A DNA stretch of 64,000 nt from Lachnospiraceae bacterium. GTDB lineage: Bacteria; Bacillota; Clostridia; Lachnospirales; Lachnospiraceae. The translations under genes were made by a program, and so were the position numbers. The stretch spans positions 62,001 to 126,000 of the forward strand of contig CABJBK010000008.1 in NCBI GenBank assembly GCA_902363825.1, given 5' to 3'. The notes beneath the pieces were generated by a model. It saw only the letters and a list, made by a program, of their open reading frames with translations. It was not told where the DNA came from and made no database searches. Shown one piece after another: positions 43,474 through 52,997 of this stretch. Position 1 is the first letter of the stretch. Each line of letters opens with the position of its first letter.

Positions 43474-45108
43474 ATGGAATATAAGATGTTTTGCTATCAG
43501 TGTCAGGAAACTGCCGGATGCACAGGCTGTACCCAGGCGGGTGTCTGTGGAAAGAAACCGGATCTGGCTGCCATGCAGGATCTGCTCATTTATGTGACCA
43601 AAGGCATTTCCGCTGTGACCACCGCACTGCGCAAAGAGGGCAAGGCGGTTGCCGCGTCCACCGATCACAGGATCAGCGTAAACCTGTTTACCACGATCAC
43701 CAATGCAAATTTTGACAAGGAAGCCATCGTATTACGCATTCGCGAAACTCTGGCCTTAAAAGAAGAACTGCTCACACAGCTTTCTGACACCACCGGTCTC
43801 CCGGACGCGGCGTTCTGGAATGGAAAAGAGTCGGAATACGAGACAAAAGCCGCTGCCGTCGGTGTCCTTGCGACCAAAGATGAGGACATCCGCAGTCTGC
43901 GCGAACTGATCACCTACGGATTAAAAGGTCTCTCCGCCTACTCCAAGCATGCGAACGCCCTGTTAAAATCGGATCCAGAGACCGATGCCTTTTTACAGCG
44001 CGCACTCGCTGCCACGCTTGACGACTCTCTTTCTGTGGACGACCTCATCGCACTCACACTCGAAGCCGGAAAATACGGTGTGGACGGCATGGCACTTTTA
44101 GATGAAGCAAACACAAGCGCCTACGGCAATCCTGAGATCACAAAGGTAAACATTGGCGTAAGAAATAACCCGGCTATCCTGATCTCCGGTCATGATCTGA
44201 AAGATCTTGAAATGCTCTTAGAGCAGACAAACGGAACCGGCGTGGATGTCTACACCCATTCCGAGATGCTTCCTGCCCACTACTATCCGGCATTCAAAAA
44301 ATATCCGCACTTTGCCGGGAACTACGGAAATGCCTGGTGGAAACAGACGGAAGAATTTGAGCGTTTCCATGGTCCGATCTTAATGACCACCAACTGTATC
44401 GTACCGCCGAAGGCCAGCTATAAAGACCGCCTCTATACCACAGGCGCCGCCGGATATCCGGGCTGTAAACACATCTGCGGCGGCATCGGAGAGACCAAGG
44501 ATTTTTCCGAACTGATCGAACACGCAAAACGCACCGCGCCACCGGAAGAGATCGAGCACGGTGAGATCATCGGCGGATTTGCACACAATCAGGTACTCGC
44601 GCTTGCCGATCAGATCGTTGATGCCGTAAAATCCGGTGCCATCAAAAAATTTGTCGTCATGGCAGGCTGTGACGGCAGAGCGAAATCCAGAAATTACTAC
44701 ACGGATTTTGCAAAAGCGCTTCCAAAAGATACCGTCATTCTGACTGCCGGATGCGCAAAATACAAATACAATAAATTAGATCTCGGCGATATCAACGGTA
44801 TTCCGCGCGTACTGGATGCCGGACAGTGCAATGACTCCTACTCCCTCGCTGTCATCGCCTTAAAATTAAAAGAGGTATTCGGGCTCTCCGATATCAATGA
44901 ACTGCCGATCGTCTACAATATTTCCTGGTATGAACAGAAAGCCGTCATTGTACTGCTCTCCCTGCTCTACCTCGGCGTGAAAAACATTCACCTCGGACCG
45001 ACACTTCCTGCATTCTTATCCCCGAATGTGGCAAAAGTTCTGGTGGAAAACTTCGGGATCGCCGGTATCGGAACCGTAGAAGATGATTTAAAACTCTTCT
45101 TTGCGTAA
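43474..45108 (+). CDS. hcp: Hydroxylamine reductase / hybrid cluster protein
   Basis: Hcp reduces hydroxylamine and, in other bacteria, NO, and protects anaerobes from nitrosative stress. The 544-residue protein starts [19 protein letters not shown], holding the N-terminal cysteine cluster. Further hybrid-cluster ligands lie in [17 protein letters not shown] and [18 protein letters not shown] lies 9 nt before the ATG at 43474. It is a single gene facing a shared terminator with the convergent MATE gene. Confidence 0.95.
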   Translation: MEYKMFCYQCQETAGCTGCTQAGVCGKKPDLAAMQDLLIYVTKGISAVTTALRKEGKAVAASTDHRISVNLFTTITNANFDKEAIVLRIRETLALKEELLTQLSDTTGLPDAAFWNGKESEYETKAAAVGVLATKDEDIRSLRELITYGLKGLSAYSKHANALLKSDPETDAFLQRALAATLDDSLSVDDLIALTLEAGKYGVDGMALLDEANTSAYGNPEITKVNIGVRNNPAILISGHDLKDLEMLLEQTNGTGVDVYTHSEMLPAHYYPAFKKYPHFAGNYGNAWWKQTEEFERFHGPILMTTNCIVPPKASYKDRLYTTGAAGYPGCKHICGGIGETKDFSELIEHAKRTAPPEEIEHGEIIGGFAHNQVLALADQIVDAVKSGAIKKFVVMAGCDGRAKSRNYYTDFAKALPKDTVILTAGCAKYKYNKLDLGDINGIPRVLDAGQCNDSYSLAVIALKLKEVFGLSDINELPIVYNISWYEQKAVIVLLSLLYLGVKNIHLGPTLPAFLSPNVAKVLVENFGIAGIGTVEDDLKLFFA

Positions 45109-45112
45109 CTAC

Positions 45113-45156
45113 AAAAAAATCCACACCCTGCCAAAAACACAGGATGTGGATTTTTT
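45113..45156. terminator. Bidirectional terminator between hcp and a MATE gene
   Basis: ATCCACACCCTG (45119-45130) pairs with CAGGATGTGGAT (45140-45151) with one wobble pair. The stem is flanked by A and T runs. It serves both convergent genes. Confidence 0.85.
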
Positions 45157-45163
45157 CTGTTCT

Positions 45164-46531
45164 TTATTCCTGCCGCATTTTTTTCAGTGCCCTCTTAAAC
45201 TCACTCGTAAAGAGAATTGAGGTAAAAAGGATCGCGAAAAAATCGGCTGCCGGCTCCGCGAGATATACCGCCATCGCCCGGTTCTCCGGGAAAAGCCGCG
45301 GCATCAGATAAATAAGCGGTATGAGCAGAATAAATTTTCGCATGACCGCAACCACAATGGAATCCAGCGCCTTGCCAAGCGAGGTAAACGTCATCTGGCA
45401 GGCAAGCTGTATACCAAACAGCCCAAGACACGCCAGATAGATCCGAAGCGCCGGTTTTGTGTAGGCGAGCAGTATCGGGTCTGCCGTAAAAAGCCCTGCA
45501 AACACCTGCGGAAATATCATCACAAGCAGCCAGAGCGTAGCGGAATAACATAAGTTACATTTTAACAGCAGGCGGAACGCCGCTTTGACACGATCCGCGT
45601 TTTTCGCGCCGTAATTGTAGCTGATGATCGGCTGCGCGCCCTGTCCCAAGCCCTGTAACGGCAGCATTGCGAACTGCATCACACTCGTTAAGATCGTCAT
45701 GGCTCCGACCGCGATATCCCCGCCATATCTTGCAAGCGAAGAATTAAAGCAAAACGAGATCACGCTCTCGCTTGCCTGCATGGTAAATGTTGCGAGCCCG
45801 AGCGCAAGCACCGGCAGCACGATGCCGTTTTCCATTTTCATATACTTTCTTTTTATTTTTAAATGTGTCGATTCCCCGCACAGGAAAGTGCAAACCCACA
45901 GGCAGGACAATGCCTGGGACACGATCGTTGCGAGTGCCGCACCGCGGACTCCCATATGGAATAAAAAGATAAAGACCGGATCCAGCAAAATATTGGCGAT
46001 CGCCCCGATCAGTACGGAAAACATTCCCTCCTTCGCGAAGCCCTGTGCCGTGATGAACGCATTCATTCCAAGCGTCACCTGCACAAAGACCGTGCCAAGC
46101 GCGTACAGGTTCATATAACTTGTCGCATAGCCGATCGTATTTTCACTGGCGCCAAATAGTAACAGCACCGGACGGCTATAGACAAGCAGTACCACCGTTA
46201 AGATAACGGAGATGATGATCTGAAGCGTCAGACAGTTCCCGAGTGTCTTTTCCGCAGACTCTTTGTCTCCCTTTCCCATAAAGATCGATGCCCTCGGTGC
46301 CCCGCCGGATGCCGCGAAAGCCGCAAAGGCAGTCACGATCATGATAAGCGGCATGCAGACGCCAACCCCGGTCAGTGCAAGCACGCCGTCTCCCGGTATG
46401 TGGCCGATGTATATACGATCCACAATATTATAAAGCATGTTGATGATCTGGGCGGCTACGGTTGGCAGCGCTAACCGGCGTAACAACGATCCGATTGGTT
46501 CAGTTCCTAAAAAATCACGGTTATCAGACAT
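45164..46531 (-). CDS. MATE-family efflux transporter (3)
   Basis: The 455-residue protein has twelve membrane segments and the MATE pattern GSLLRRLALPTVAAQIINML, IVDRIYIGHIPGDGVLALTG and AQPIISYNYGAKNADR. GGGGGAAG precedes the ATG. It stands between the hcp terminator and the amidohydrolase gene, with no regulator beside it. It is the third MATE pump in 11 kb. Confidence 0.92.
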   Translation of the reverse strand: MSDNRDFLGTEPIGSLLRRLALPTVAAQIINMLYNIVDRIYIGHIPGDGVLALTGVGVCMPLIMIVTAFAAFAASGGAPRASIFMGKGDKESAEKTLGNCLTLQIIISVILTVVLLVYSRPVLLLFGASENTIGYATSYMNLYALGTVFVQVTLGMNAFITAQGFAKEGMFSVLIGAIANILLDPVFIFLFHMGVRGAALATIVSQALSCLWVCTFLCGESTHLKIKRKYMKMENGIVLPVLALGLATFTMQASESVISFCFNSSLARYGGDIAVGAMTILTSVMQFAMLPLQGLGQGAQPIISYNYGAKNADRVKAAFRLLLKCNLCYSATLWLLVMIFPQVFAGLFTADPILLAYTKPALRIYLACLGLFGIQLACQMTFTSLGKALDSIVVAVMRKFILLIPLIYLMPRLFPENRAMAVYLAEPAADFFAILFTSILFTSEFKRALKKMRQE

Positions 46532-46601
46532 AGATCTTCCCCCATATTACGTCCTTTTTTTCTGCACATCCGAGTATACACCATTTTTCAAAGAAAAAGT
46601 A

Positions 46602-47318
46602 CTATTTTTTACACGCATCCACAAATGCCTGAAAAATCTTTTTCGCATCCGCGTCCTTCCGGTACAGGAATTCCGGATGCCACTGCACGCCCCAGACAAA
46701 GGTACGGTCTTTCCGGCATACCGCCTCCACAAGCCCGTCCTCAGAAACCGCCATGACAGAAAGTTTATCTCCCACAGTGCGCACTGCCTGATGATGATAG
46801 CTGTTTACCCCGAGTTTTTCTTTCTTTAACAGGTCATACAATGGGCTGTCTGATTTTATGTCAACCTCATGCACCGCGCGGTCATACGGCGCACACATAT
46901 GGTGTTCCACTCCTGTCTGATATTCACTCGGAAGATCCTGATAGAGCGTTCCTCCCTCTGCCACATTGATAAGCTGGATGCCGCGGCAGATACCAAGCAC
47001 CGGCTTATCCTCCAAAACTGCCCGCTCATAGAGCCACGGCTCGATCATATCCCGCATCCTGCAGGGTTCGCCGCAGTTTTTATTTCGTTCTTCCCCATAC
47101 AGCGCCGGGTCTATGTCATTGCCTCCGGTCAGCAGATATCCGTCTATCTGTGCGTCAAGCGTTTCGTAATCCGCCCTTTCTGCTGTAAGCGGCAGGATAA
47201 CGGGAATCGAACCCGCCTCCTTTAACCCTTCCAGATAACCGGGAAGCATCCAGATACTCTCTTTCGTTTCATCATAGAGCGGGCAGACTCCGATGACCGG
47301 CTTTTTTTGTTTCTCCAT
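46602..47318 (-). CDS. Gamma-glutamyl-GABA hydrolase-like class I amidotransferase (peptidase C26)
   Basis: The 238-residue protein has the class I glutamine-amidotransferase triad: Cys in LGICRGIQLINV near residue 117, and His-Pro-Glu in WGVQWHPEFL near residue 218. The oxyanion segment GYLLTGGNDIDPALY lies near residue 65. The family includes PuuD, which hydrolyses gamma-glutamyl-GABA in putrescine breakdown, but other amides are possible. An AAAAGGAG site precedes the ATG. It follows metE after a terminator. Confidence 0.88.
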   Translation of the reverse strand: MEKQKKPVIGVCPLYDETKESIWMLPGYLEGLKEAGSIPVILPLTAERADYETLDAQIDGYLLTGGNDIDPALYGEERNKNCGEPCRMRDMIEPWLYERAVLEDKPVLGICRGIQLINVAEGGTLYQDLPSEYQTGVEHHMCAPYDRAVHEVDIKSDSPLYDLLKKEKLGVNSYHHQAVRTVGDKLSVMAVSEDGLVEAVCRKDRTFVWGVQWHPEFLYRKDADAKKIFQAFVDACKK

Positions 47319-47364
47319 AGATCTCGCACTCCTTTTTTCTCATTGCATTCCCAAACGGTCAAAA

Positions 47365-47397
47365 AAGGGAGACGCTGCCTGCCGCATCGTCTCCCTT
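47365..47397 (-). terminator. Intrinsic terminator after metE
   Basis: A perfect 10-bp stem AAGGGAGACG / CGTCTCCCTT with a 13-nt loop is followed on the minus strand by a T run. It lies 46 nt after the metE stop. Confidence 0.85.
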
Positions 47398-47443
47398 GAC
47401 TTTTCTCTATTATCTTACCCAATACATCACAGAAAAGCAATCT

Positions 47444-49723
47444 TTATTTTGTTTTGAGTTCCCCACGAACGATCTTTGCCGCCGCAACCAGGTTCTTTAA
47501 GCTCGCCTCGGTCTCCGGAATTCCTCTGGTCTTCAGTCCGCAGTCCGGATTTACCCAGAGTTTGTCAGGATCGATCTTTGCAAGCATTTTCCTTAATGCA
47601 TCCACGATCTCTTCCACGGAAGGCACACGCGGAGAATGGATGTCATAAACACCCGGTCCTACCTCTGTCTCAAAGTGAGCCGCATTTAACGCATCGATGA
47701 TCGTAAGATTGGAGCGGGATGCCTCAAAGGAGATCACGTCCGCATCCATGTTATCGATGTCTTGTACGATCTCATTGAATTCACTGTAGCACATATGGGT
47801 ATGGATCTGTGTCTCCGGTCTGATCTTTCCTGCACACAGACGGAATGCCGGGATCGCCCAGTCCAGATATTCGCTGTACCACTCTGCTCTGCGGATCGGA
47901 AGTTTTTCCTTGAGTGCCGCCTCATCGATCTGGATGACACGGATCCCTGCCGCTTCCAGATCACACACTTCATCACGGATCGCGATTCCGATCTGATCAG
48001 CCATCTCTTTTAAGGAAACATCTTCACGCGGGAATGACCAGTTTAAGATCGTGACCGGACCGGTCAGCATCCCCTTTACCGGACGGCCGGTCAGGCTCTG
48101 TGCATACTCGGAATAGCTTACGGTGATCGGACGAATACGCTTTACATCACCGAAAATGATCGGCGGCTTTACGCATCTGGTTCCATAGGACTGCACCCAT
48201 GCCTTTTCCGTGAAAACATAACCGGCAAGATTCTCACCAAAGAACTCAACCATGTCATTTCGCTCATATTCTCCATGTACAAGTACATCAATATCGAGAT
48301 CTTCCTGCAATCTGATACAGTCTTTGATAAACGCAAATACCTGCTTATCGTAAGCAGCCTTGTCGATCTCGCCCTTGCGGTAGCTGCTGCGGTTTCTCTT
48401 TACTTCCCTGGTCTGCGGGAAAGAACCGATCGTTGTTGTCGGAAGTAACGGAAGCCCGAACTCCTCTTTCTGCAGCTTTTCACGTTCGCTTCTTGCCATC
48501 TCGCGGTGGAAATCTTCTTCCTTTAACGCGGCAACCGCATCCTGTACTCCCCTGTCAAGATAAAGCCGCTCATCCGCAAACAACGCCCGATTCTTTTTAT
48601 AACTCTCGGATTTCTCCGGTTCTGCTTCTTCTGTGAGCACTGCGAGTTCGGAAAGCTCTGTCAGTTTTTCCTTTGCGAACGCGAAATGTTTTTTCACATC
48701 CTCTTCCAGCTTTGTCTCGTTTTCCAGGGTGTACGGAACATGGAGCAGAGAGCAGGAGGTTGCGATCACAACCTGCTTTGCGATATTTTTGATCGTTAAA
48801 AGCAGCTCAAGTGTCTTTTTATAATCACACTTCCAGATATTTTTTCCGTTTACCACACCTGCAAATAAAATCTTATCTGCCGGGAAACCGTATTTCTCCA
48901 AAAGCGCAAGTGTCTGCTTTCCTTCAAGGAAATCCAGTCCAAGCCCGTCAAACGGAAGCCCGGTCAGTTCTTCATAGCAGTCACGCACATCCCCGAAATA
49001 GGTCTGGAGCAGGACTTTTGCCTTTCCCTTGCTCTTTAAGATATCCGTGTAGAGCGAGACGAACAGTGCGACATCTTCTGCAGAAAGATCGGTCACCAGA
49101 TACGGCTCGTCGATCTGTACCCATTCCACGCCGGCTTTGTTTAACTCGCCAAACAGCTCTTCATATGCCGCCTTGATCTCCGGGACAAAATCGGAAAGCT
49201 GTTTCTTTCCATTGTAATTTGCCAGTTTTAAAAATGTAAACGGTCCGATCACAACCGGTTTGGTGATGATCCCTGCGTTCTTCGCCTCTTCGTATTCCCC
49301 GATCAGTTTATCTTTTGACAGCGCAAGTTTCATATCATCAAAAAGCTGCGGCACCATATAATGATAATTCGTGTTGAACCATTTTTTCATCGGAAATGCC
49401 TTGACATCCCCGTGTTCGCCCTGATAACCTCTTGCCATCGCAAAATAGGTGGCAAGATCGGAAAGCCCAAGCCCACGGTAGCTCTGCGGTACTGCACCAA
49501 GCATCACTGCCGTATCCAGCATTCCATCATAAAAAGAAAAATCATTGGAAGAGATATAGTGGATCCCTGCCTCTTTTTCAAATCCCCAGTGTTCTTTTCG
49601 AAGTTCTGCCGCAACGGCGAGCAACTCTTCCTCAGAAATCTCCTGACGGAAAAATTTCTCGGAAGCAAATTTTAATTCCCTTAATTTTCCAACTCTTGGA
49701 AAACCGATTACTGCTGTATTCAT
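47444..49723 (-). CDS. metE: Cobalamin-independent methionine synthase
   Basis: MetE transfers a methyl group from methyl-tetrahydropteroyl-triglutamate to homocysteine. The 759-residue protein has both TIM-barrel halves. The N-terminus is MNTAVIGFPRVGKLRELKF, and the zinc ligands are in IQTHMCYSEFN (His, Cys) and NPDCGLKTR (Cys). Two ATGs follow AAGGAGG; the second, at 49723, has the better spacing. No SAM or cobalamin riboswitch is seen in the 118-nt gap upstream, so control is probably by the adjacent LysR-type regulator. Confidence 0.95.
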   Translation of the reverse strand: MNTAVIGFPRVGKLRELKFASEKFFRQEISEEELLAVAAELRKEHWGFEKEAGIHYISSNDFSFYDGMLDTAVMLGAVPQSYRGLGLSDLATYFAMARGYQGEHGDVKAFPMKKWFNTNYHYMVPQLFDDMKLALSKDKLIGEYEEAKNAGIITKPVVIGPFTFLKLANYNGKKQLSDFVPEIKAAYEELFGELNKAGVEWVQIDEPYLVTDLSAEDVALFVSLYTDILKSKGKAKVLLQTYFGDVRDCYEELTGLPFDGLGLDFLEGKQTLALLEKYGFPADKILFAGVVNGKNIWKCDYKKTLELLLTIKNIAKQVVIATSCSLLHVPYTLENETKLEEDVKKHFAFAKEKLTELSELAVLTEEAEPEKSESYKKNRALFADERLYLDRGVQDAVAALKEEDFHREMARSEREKLQKEEFGLPLLPTTTIGSFPQTREVKRNRSSYRKGEIDKAAYDKQVFAFIKDCIRLQEDLDIDVLVHGEYERNDMVEFFGENLAGYVFTEKAWVQSYGTRCVKPPIIFGDVKRIRPITVSYSEYAQSLTGRPVKGMLTGPVTILNWSFPREDVSLKEMADQIGIAIRDEVCDLEAAGIRVIQIDEAALKEKLPIRRAEWYSEYLDWAIPAFRLCAGKIRPETQIHTHMCYSEFNEIVQDIDNMDADVISFEASRSNLTIIDALNAAHFETEVGPGVYDIHSPRVPSVEEIVDALRKMLAKIDPDKLWVNPDCGLKTRGIPETEASLKNLVAAAKIVRGELKTK

Positions 49724-49778
49724 CATATCCTCCTTATGCTTTCTGACTGCGCTGTCATTCACTTTTCTTATGTGCATA

Positions 49779-49807
49779 AGTATACGGTTTTGGTTTCCAT
49801 TTGAAAA
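49779..49807 (-). promoter_or_regulatory. Candidate metE promoter
   Basis: The minus strand shows -10 TATACT (49779-49784) and a weak -35 TTTTCA (49802-49807), 17 nt apart. The poor -35 and an overlapping TTTC-N5-GAAA dyad (49795-49807) fit a promoter that needs an activator. Confidence 0.4.
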
Positions 49808-49811
49808 ATAC

Positions 49812-49858
49812 AAAAAAATAGCAGTTTGATATAGTTTTTTACTATATCAGGCTGCTAT
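49812..49858 (-). terminator. Terminator overlapping the 3' end of the LysR gene
   Basis: ATAGCAG and TGATATAG pair with CTATATCA and CTGCTAT around a 7-nt loop (one 2x2 internal loop). On the minus strand this is followed by seven T. The last codons of the LysR gene form the 5' arm. It separates that gene from metE. Confidence 0.8.
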
Positions 49859-50762
49859 CTGTCTGATCGATGTGATGCCTTAACGCTTCCATGTACACCG
49901 CGCCGTACCGGCTTGGTGCCATGTTCTTCTGCGTGATCGTCCCGATCTTCATATATTCGTCCACCAAAAGCGGCCTCGCAATGATGTTCTCGCCGTTTAA
50001 TTCCCTGCTGATCACACCGGAGCTCACCGTATAACCGTTCAGCCCGATCACCAGATTAAACAGCGTTGCACGGTCGCGCACCTTGATATTTTTCTTCCGG
50101 TCAAGCGTGCTTAAAATCTCCTCGGAAAAATAAAACGAATTGTATTCTCCCTGCTCAAAAGAGAGATACGGATACTCCTCAAGATCATCCAGTGAAATGG
50201 CTTCTTTTTCCGCCAGCGGATGGCGCGCACTGATAAATACATGAGGTTTCGCGACAAAAAGCTCTTCGAATTTCAGATCATTTTTCGCGATCAGTTTGCG
50301 TATGATCTCCTCATTCTGAGAAGAGACATAGAGAATTCCGATCTCACTTTTCATGCGGCTCACATCCTCTATGATCTCATAGGTCTGTGTCTCCCGCAGC
50401 GTGAAATCATACTGATCCGCATCAAACGCCTCGATCACATCCACAAACGCGTTGACCGCAAACGAATAATGCTGACAGGATACGGAAAAACGCGGACTCT
50501 GCTTCTTTACATTTAAGAATTTTTCCTTTAAAAGATCCGCCTGCTCCAAGACCTGTCTCGCATATGCCAGGAACACATCCCCTTCGCCGGATACGATGAT
50601 CCCCTTGTTCGTCCGGTGAAAGATCGTGATCTGCATCTCTTTTTCAAGTTCCTTGATCGCATTGGTAAGGCTCGGCTGGGAAATGAAAAGTTCCTTTGCC
50701 GCACCGCTGATGCTTCCCTGTTCCGCAACGGTCACCACATATTTCAACTGCTGTAACGTCAT
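49842..50762 (-). CDS. LysR-family transcriptional regulator (candidate metE regulator)
   Basis: The 306-residue protein has a LysR helix-turn-helix at residues 1-60 (LKYVVTVAEQGSISGAAKEL, FISQPSLTNAIKELE). A substrate-binding domain follows, with RFSVSCQHYSFAVNAFVDV and ARHPLAEKEAISLDDLEEYP. It is transcribed towards metE and ends 119 nt before it, the arrangement of a methionine or sulphur regulator, but the ligand is unknown. AAAGGA precedes the ATG. Confidence 0.88.
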   Translation of the reverse strand: MTLQQLKYVVTVAEQGSISGAAKELFISQPSLTNAIKELEKEMQITIFHRTNKGIIVSGEGDVFLAYARQVLEQADLLKEKFLNVKKQSPRFSVSCQHYSFAVNAFVDVIEAFDADQYDFTLRETQTYEIIEDVSRMKSEIGILYVSSQNEEIIRKLIAKNDLKFEELFVAKPHVFISARHPLAEKEAISLDDLEEYPYLSFEQGEYNSFYFSEEILSTLDRKKNIKVRDRATLFNLVIGLNGYTVSSGVISRELNGENIIARPLLVDEYMKIGTITQKNMAPSRYGAVYMEALRHHIDQTDSSLI

Positions 50763-50849
50763 GTCCTGTAATCCTTTGATACACTGCTTTTGAATGCCGG
50801 ATATCCGGACATCCCTGTATTTTCATGGTAACGTTCCGGTTCCGTAATG

Positions 50850-52130
50850 TCAAGAATTTGCTGACAGTTTTTCAAGGGTCGCCAGTTTGACGCTGACCGC
50901 AAAGATCTTTGTCGCCATCTCGATCTCCTCCGCCGATGCAAAAGACGGAGCGATCCGGATATTGGAGTCTTTCGGATCTTTTCCATATGGGAATGTTGCT
51001 CCCGCCGGTGTAAATTTTACTCCGGCATCCCGGCACAGTTCTATCGTCCGCTTCGCGCAGCCCTCCATCGTATCGAAGGAGATAAAATATCCTCCGCGCG
51101 GATTGGTCCAGGACGCGATCTTCGCACTTCCAAGTTCTTCCTCTAACATGCGCTCGACCATCTCAAACTTCGGACGCATGATTTCTGCCTGTTTTTTCAT
51201 ATGCTTTTTCATCTCACCGATACTGTGAAAATAGCGCACCTGACGCAGCTGGTTGATCTTATCCGGTCCGATCGTTCCCTGCTTCAGATAATTTTTAAAC
51301 GCGATCATATTTGCCGGGCTCGTCGCAAACGCCGCGATCCCGTCTCCCGGAAATGCCACCTTGCTGGTCGAACAAAATTCGTAAACCATGTCTCCGTTTC
51401 CTTCTTTTTCCGCAAGATCCAAAAGATCCGGGATCTCATGCTCCTCCTTATACAGATCGTGTATACAGTATGCGTTATCCCAGAAGATACGGAAATCTTT
51501 TGCCTTTGGTTTTAAAGCGGCAAAGCGTTTCACTACTTCCTCACTGAATACCACGCCGGTCGGATTCTGATACTTCGGAACGCACCAGATTCCCTTTATC
51601 GTCTCATCGGATGCCACAAGCTTTTCCACCACATCCATATCCGGTCCATCCTCTTTCATCGGAACCGTCACAAGCTCAAATCCGAAATACTCGGTCATTC
51701 CGAAATGTCTGTCATATCCCGGCGCCGGGCACAGAAATTTCCGTTTTTTCTGCATACACATCGGCGTCTCGCCGAGCAGCCCGTCTAACATTGCATGATT
51801 GAACAGCAAAAACATGATCGTCAGACTGCTGTTTCCAAGCACCATCACATTGGTCTGTTTGGTTCCGAGCATCTTCCGCATCAGATCTTTTGCCTCCTCA
51901 ATACCGTCAAGCCCGCCGTAGTTGCGGCAGTCTGTTCCGTTCTGGGTATGTAACACCGACGTACTCTTTAACGAGTCCAGAATGCCCATCGAAAGCGCTA
52001 ACTGCTCCGCGGACGGCTTTCCTCTGGAGAGATCGAGCGACAGCCCAAGCTCCTGATATTTGCGGTACTCGGCAAGACATTTTTCCTGCTCTTTCTTCTG
52101 TTCTTCTGTTGTCATCGCACTGTAATCCAT
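50850..52130 (-). CDS. Class I/II PLP aminotransferase (aspartate aminotransferase subgroup Ic type), paralogue 2
   Basis: The 426-residue protein is a clear paralogue of the product at 19972-21258. It shares GLSLDLSRGKPSAEQL, GTDCRNYGGLDG, FRIFWDNAYCIHDLY, the PLP-lysine region YEFCSTSKVAFPG and IRIAPSFA, with over half of residues identical by eye. The start at 52130 follows AAGGAG. It lies 18 nt after the YoaK family gene and 88 nt before the LysR gene that precedes metE; a link to methionine or aspartate-family metabolism is possible. Confidence 0.85.
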   Translation of the reverse strand: MDYSAMTTEEQKKEQEKCLAEYRKYQELGLSLDLSRGKPSAEQLALSMGILDSLKSTSVLHTQNGTDCRNYGGLDGIEEAKDLMRKMLGTKQTNVMVLGNSSLTIMFLLFNHAMLDGLLGETPMCMQKKRKFLCPAPGYDRHFGMTEYFGFELVTVPMKEDGPDMDVVEKLVASDETIKGIWCVPKYQNPTGVVFSEEVVKRFAALKPKAKDFRIFWDNAYCIHDLYKEEHEIPDLLDLAEKEGNGDMVYEFCSTSKVAFPGDGIAAFATSPANMIAFKNYLKQGTIGPDKINQLRQVRYFHSIGEMKKHMKKQAEIMRPKFEMVERMLEEELGSAKIASWTNPRGGYFISFDTMEGCAKRTIELCRDAGVKFTPAGATFPYGKDPKDSNIRIAPSFASAEEIEMATKIFAVSVKLATLEKLSANS

Positions 52131-52147
52131 GTTTTTGTTCTCCTTTT

Positions 52148-52861
52148 TTATTTTAACTTCTCGATTCCCATTAAAAAGAAACTGATACCCAAAAAGACGC
52201 AGGATACCCATATCGTGTGGATTCCGTAGTTTGCCGAAAGGTTTCCACCGATCCCTGCTCCGATTCCAAACACAAAGATCACGCCGAAATAATAAAGCGC
52301 TCTTCTTAACTGATCCGGTTTTTTCTCACGCATATATACTGACAGCGCCGCCGTTCCGCTCCTCAGATTTCCGATGCACATCGTGCTCGCGTAGGAATAA
52401 CCGTTGACCTTGCGAAACGTCTGCACCTGCATCGCGCAGGCAAAAGATACCAGTATGGTTGCTGTCATATTGAGTGCCACCGGCATAAATCCGACCAAAA
52501 ATAAGATCACGATCTCCGCAAGAAGAATCCCCTGTCTCCAGTGCATTTTTCTTGCGTACCGGAAACGGTTCTGTATTTTCTCCGCTAAGAACACGCCAAG
52601 CGCAAACGAAAGGAGCGGCAGCAGATAACGCAGTCCGTCCATCCACTCCCCTGCCATAAAATGCTGGCTCATCAAAACCACGTTTCCGGTCTGCGCGTTT
52701 GAGAACACCTCATTCCTTGTATTATAAGTGTATGCGTCCTGAAAGCCCCCGGATAGCGCAAGAAACGCGCTGTTGATAAACGCCTCCGACATCTGGTTTT
52801 CAGAAAGCAGACATGCCACGATCGGGTTATGTTTCTTTCCCTGATTTCCCCGTTCTGTCAC
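52148..52861 (-). CDS. YoaK family (DUF1275) membrane protein
   Basis: The protein has about 237 residues and six hydrophobic segments. It carries the DUF1275 features AFLALSGGFQDAYTY, NAQTGNVVLMSQ and KVNGYSYASTMCIGNLRSG. Function is unknown. A GTG at 52861 lies 9 nt after AAGGAT and is preferred; a GTG at 52870 would touch the ribosome site. It is divergent from the LysR gene at 52998. Confidence 0.85.
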   Translation of the reverse strand: MTERGNQGKKHNPIVACLLSENQMSEAFINSAFLALSGGFQDAYTYNTRNEVFSNAQTGNVVLMSQHFMAGEWMDGLRYLLPLLSFALGVFLAEKIQNRFRYARKMHWRQGILLAEIVILFLVGFMPVALNMTATILVSFACAMQVQTFRKVNGYSYASTMCIGNLRSGTAALSVYMREKKPDQLRRALYYFGVIFVFGIGAGIGGNLSANYGIHTIWVSCVFLGISFFLMGIEKLK

Positions 52862-52997
52862 TTTTTTCACATCCTTCTTGCTTTTTTTTACCGTATGTAT
52901 TATACTGTCCAGACAGCAAGATGTAAAACGTATATTTCATATATTTGTCATATTATTTTTATATTGTGCGATCTCACCCAAAGAAAGGACTTATGCG

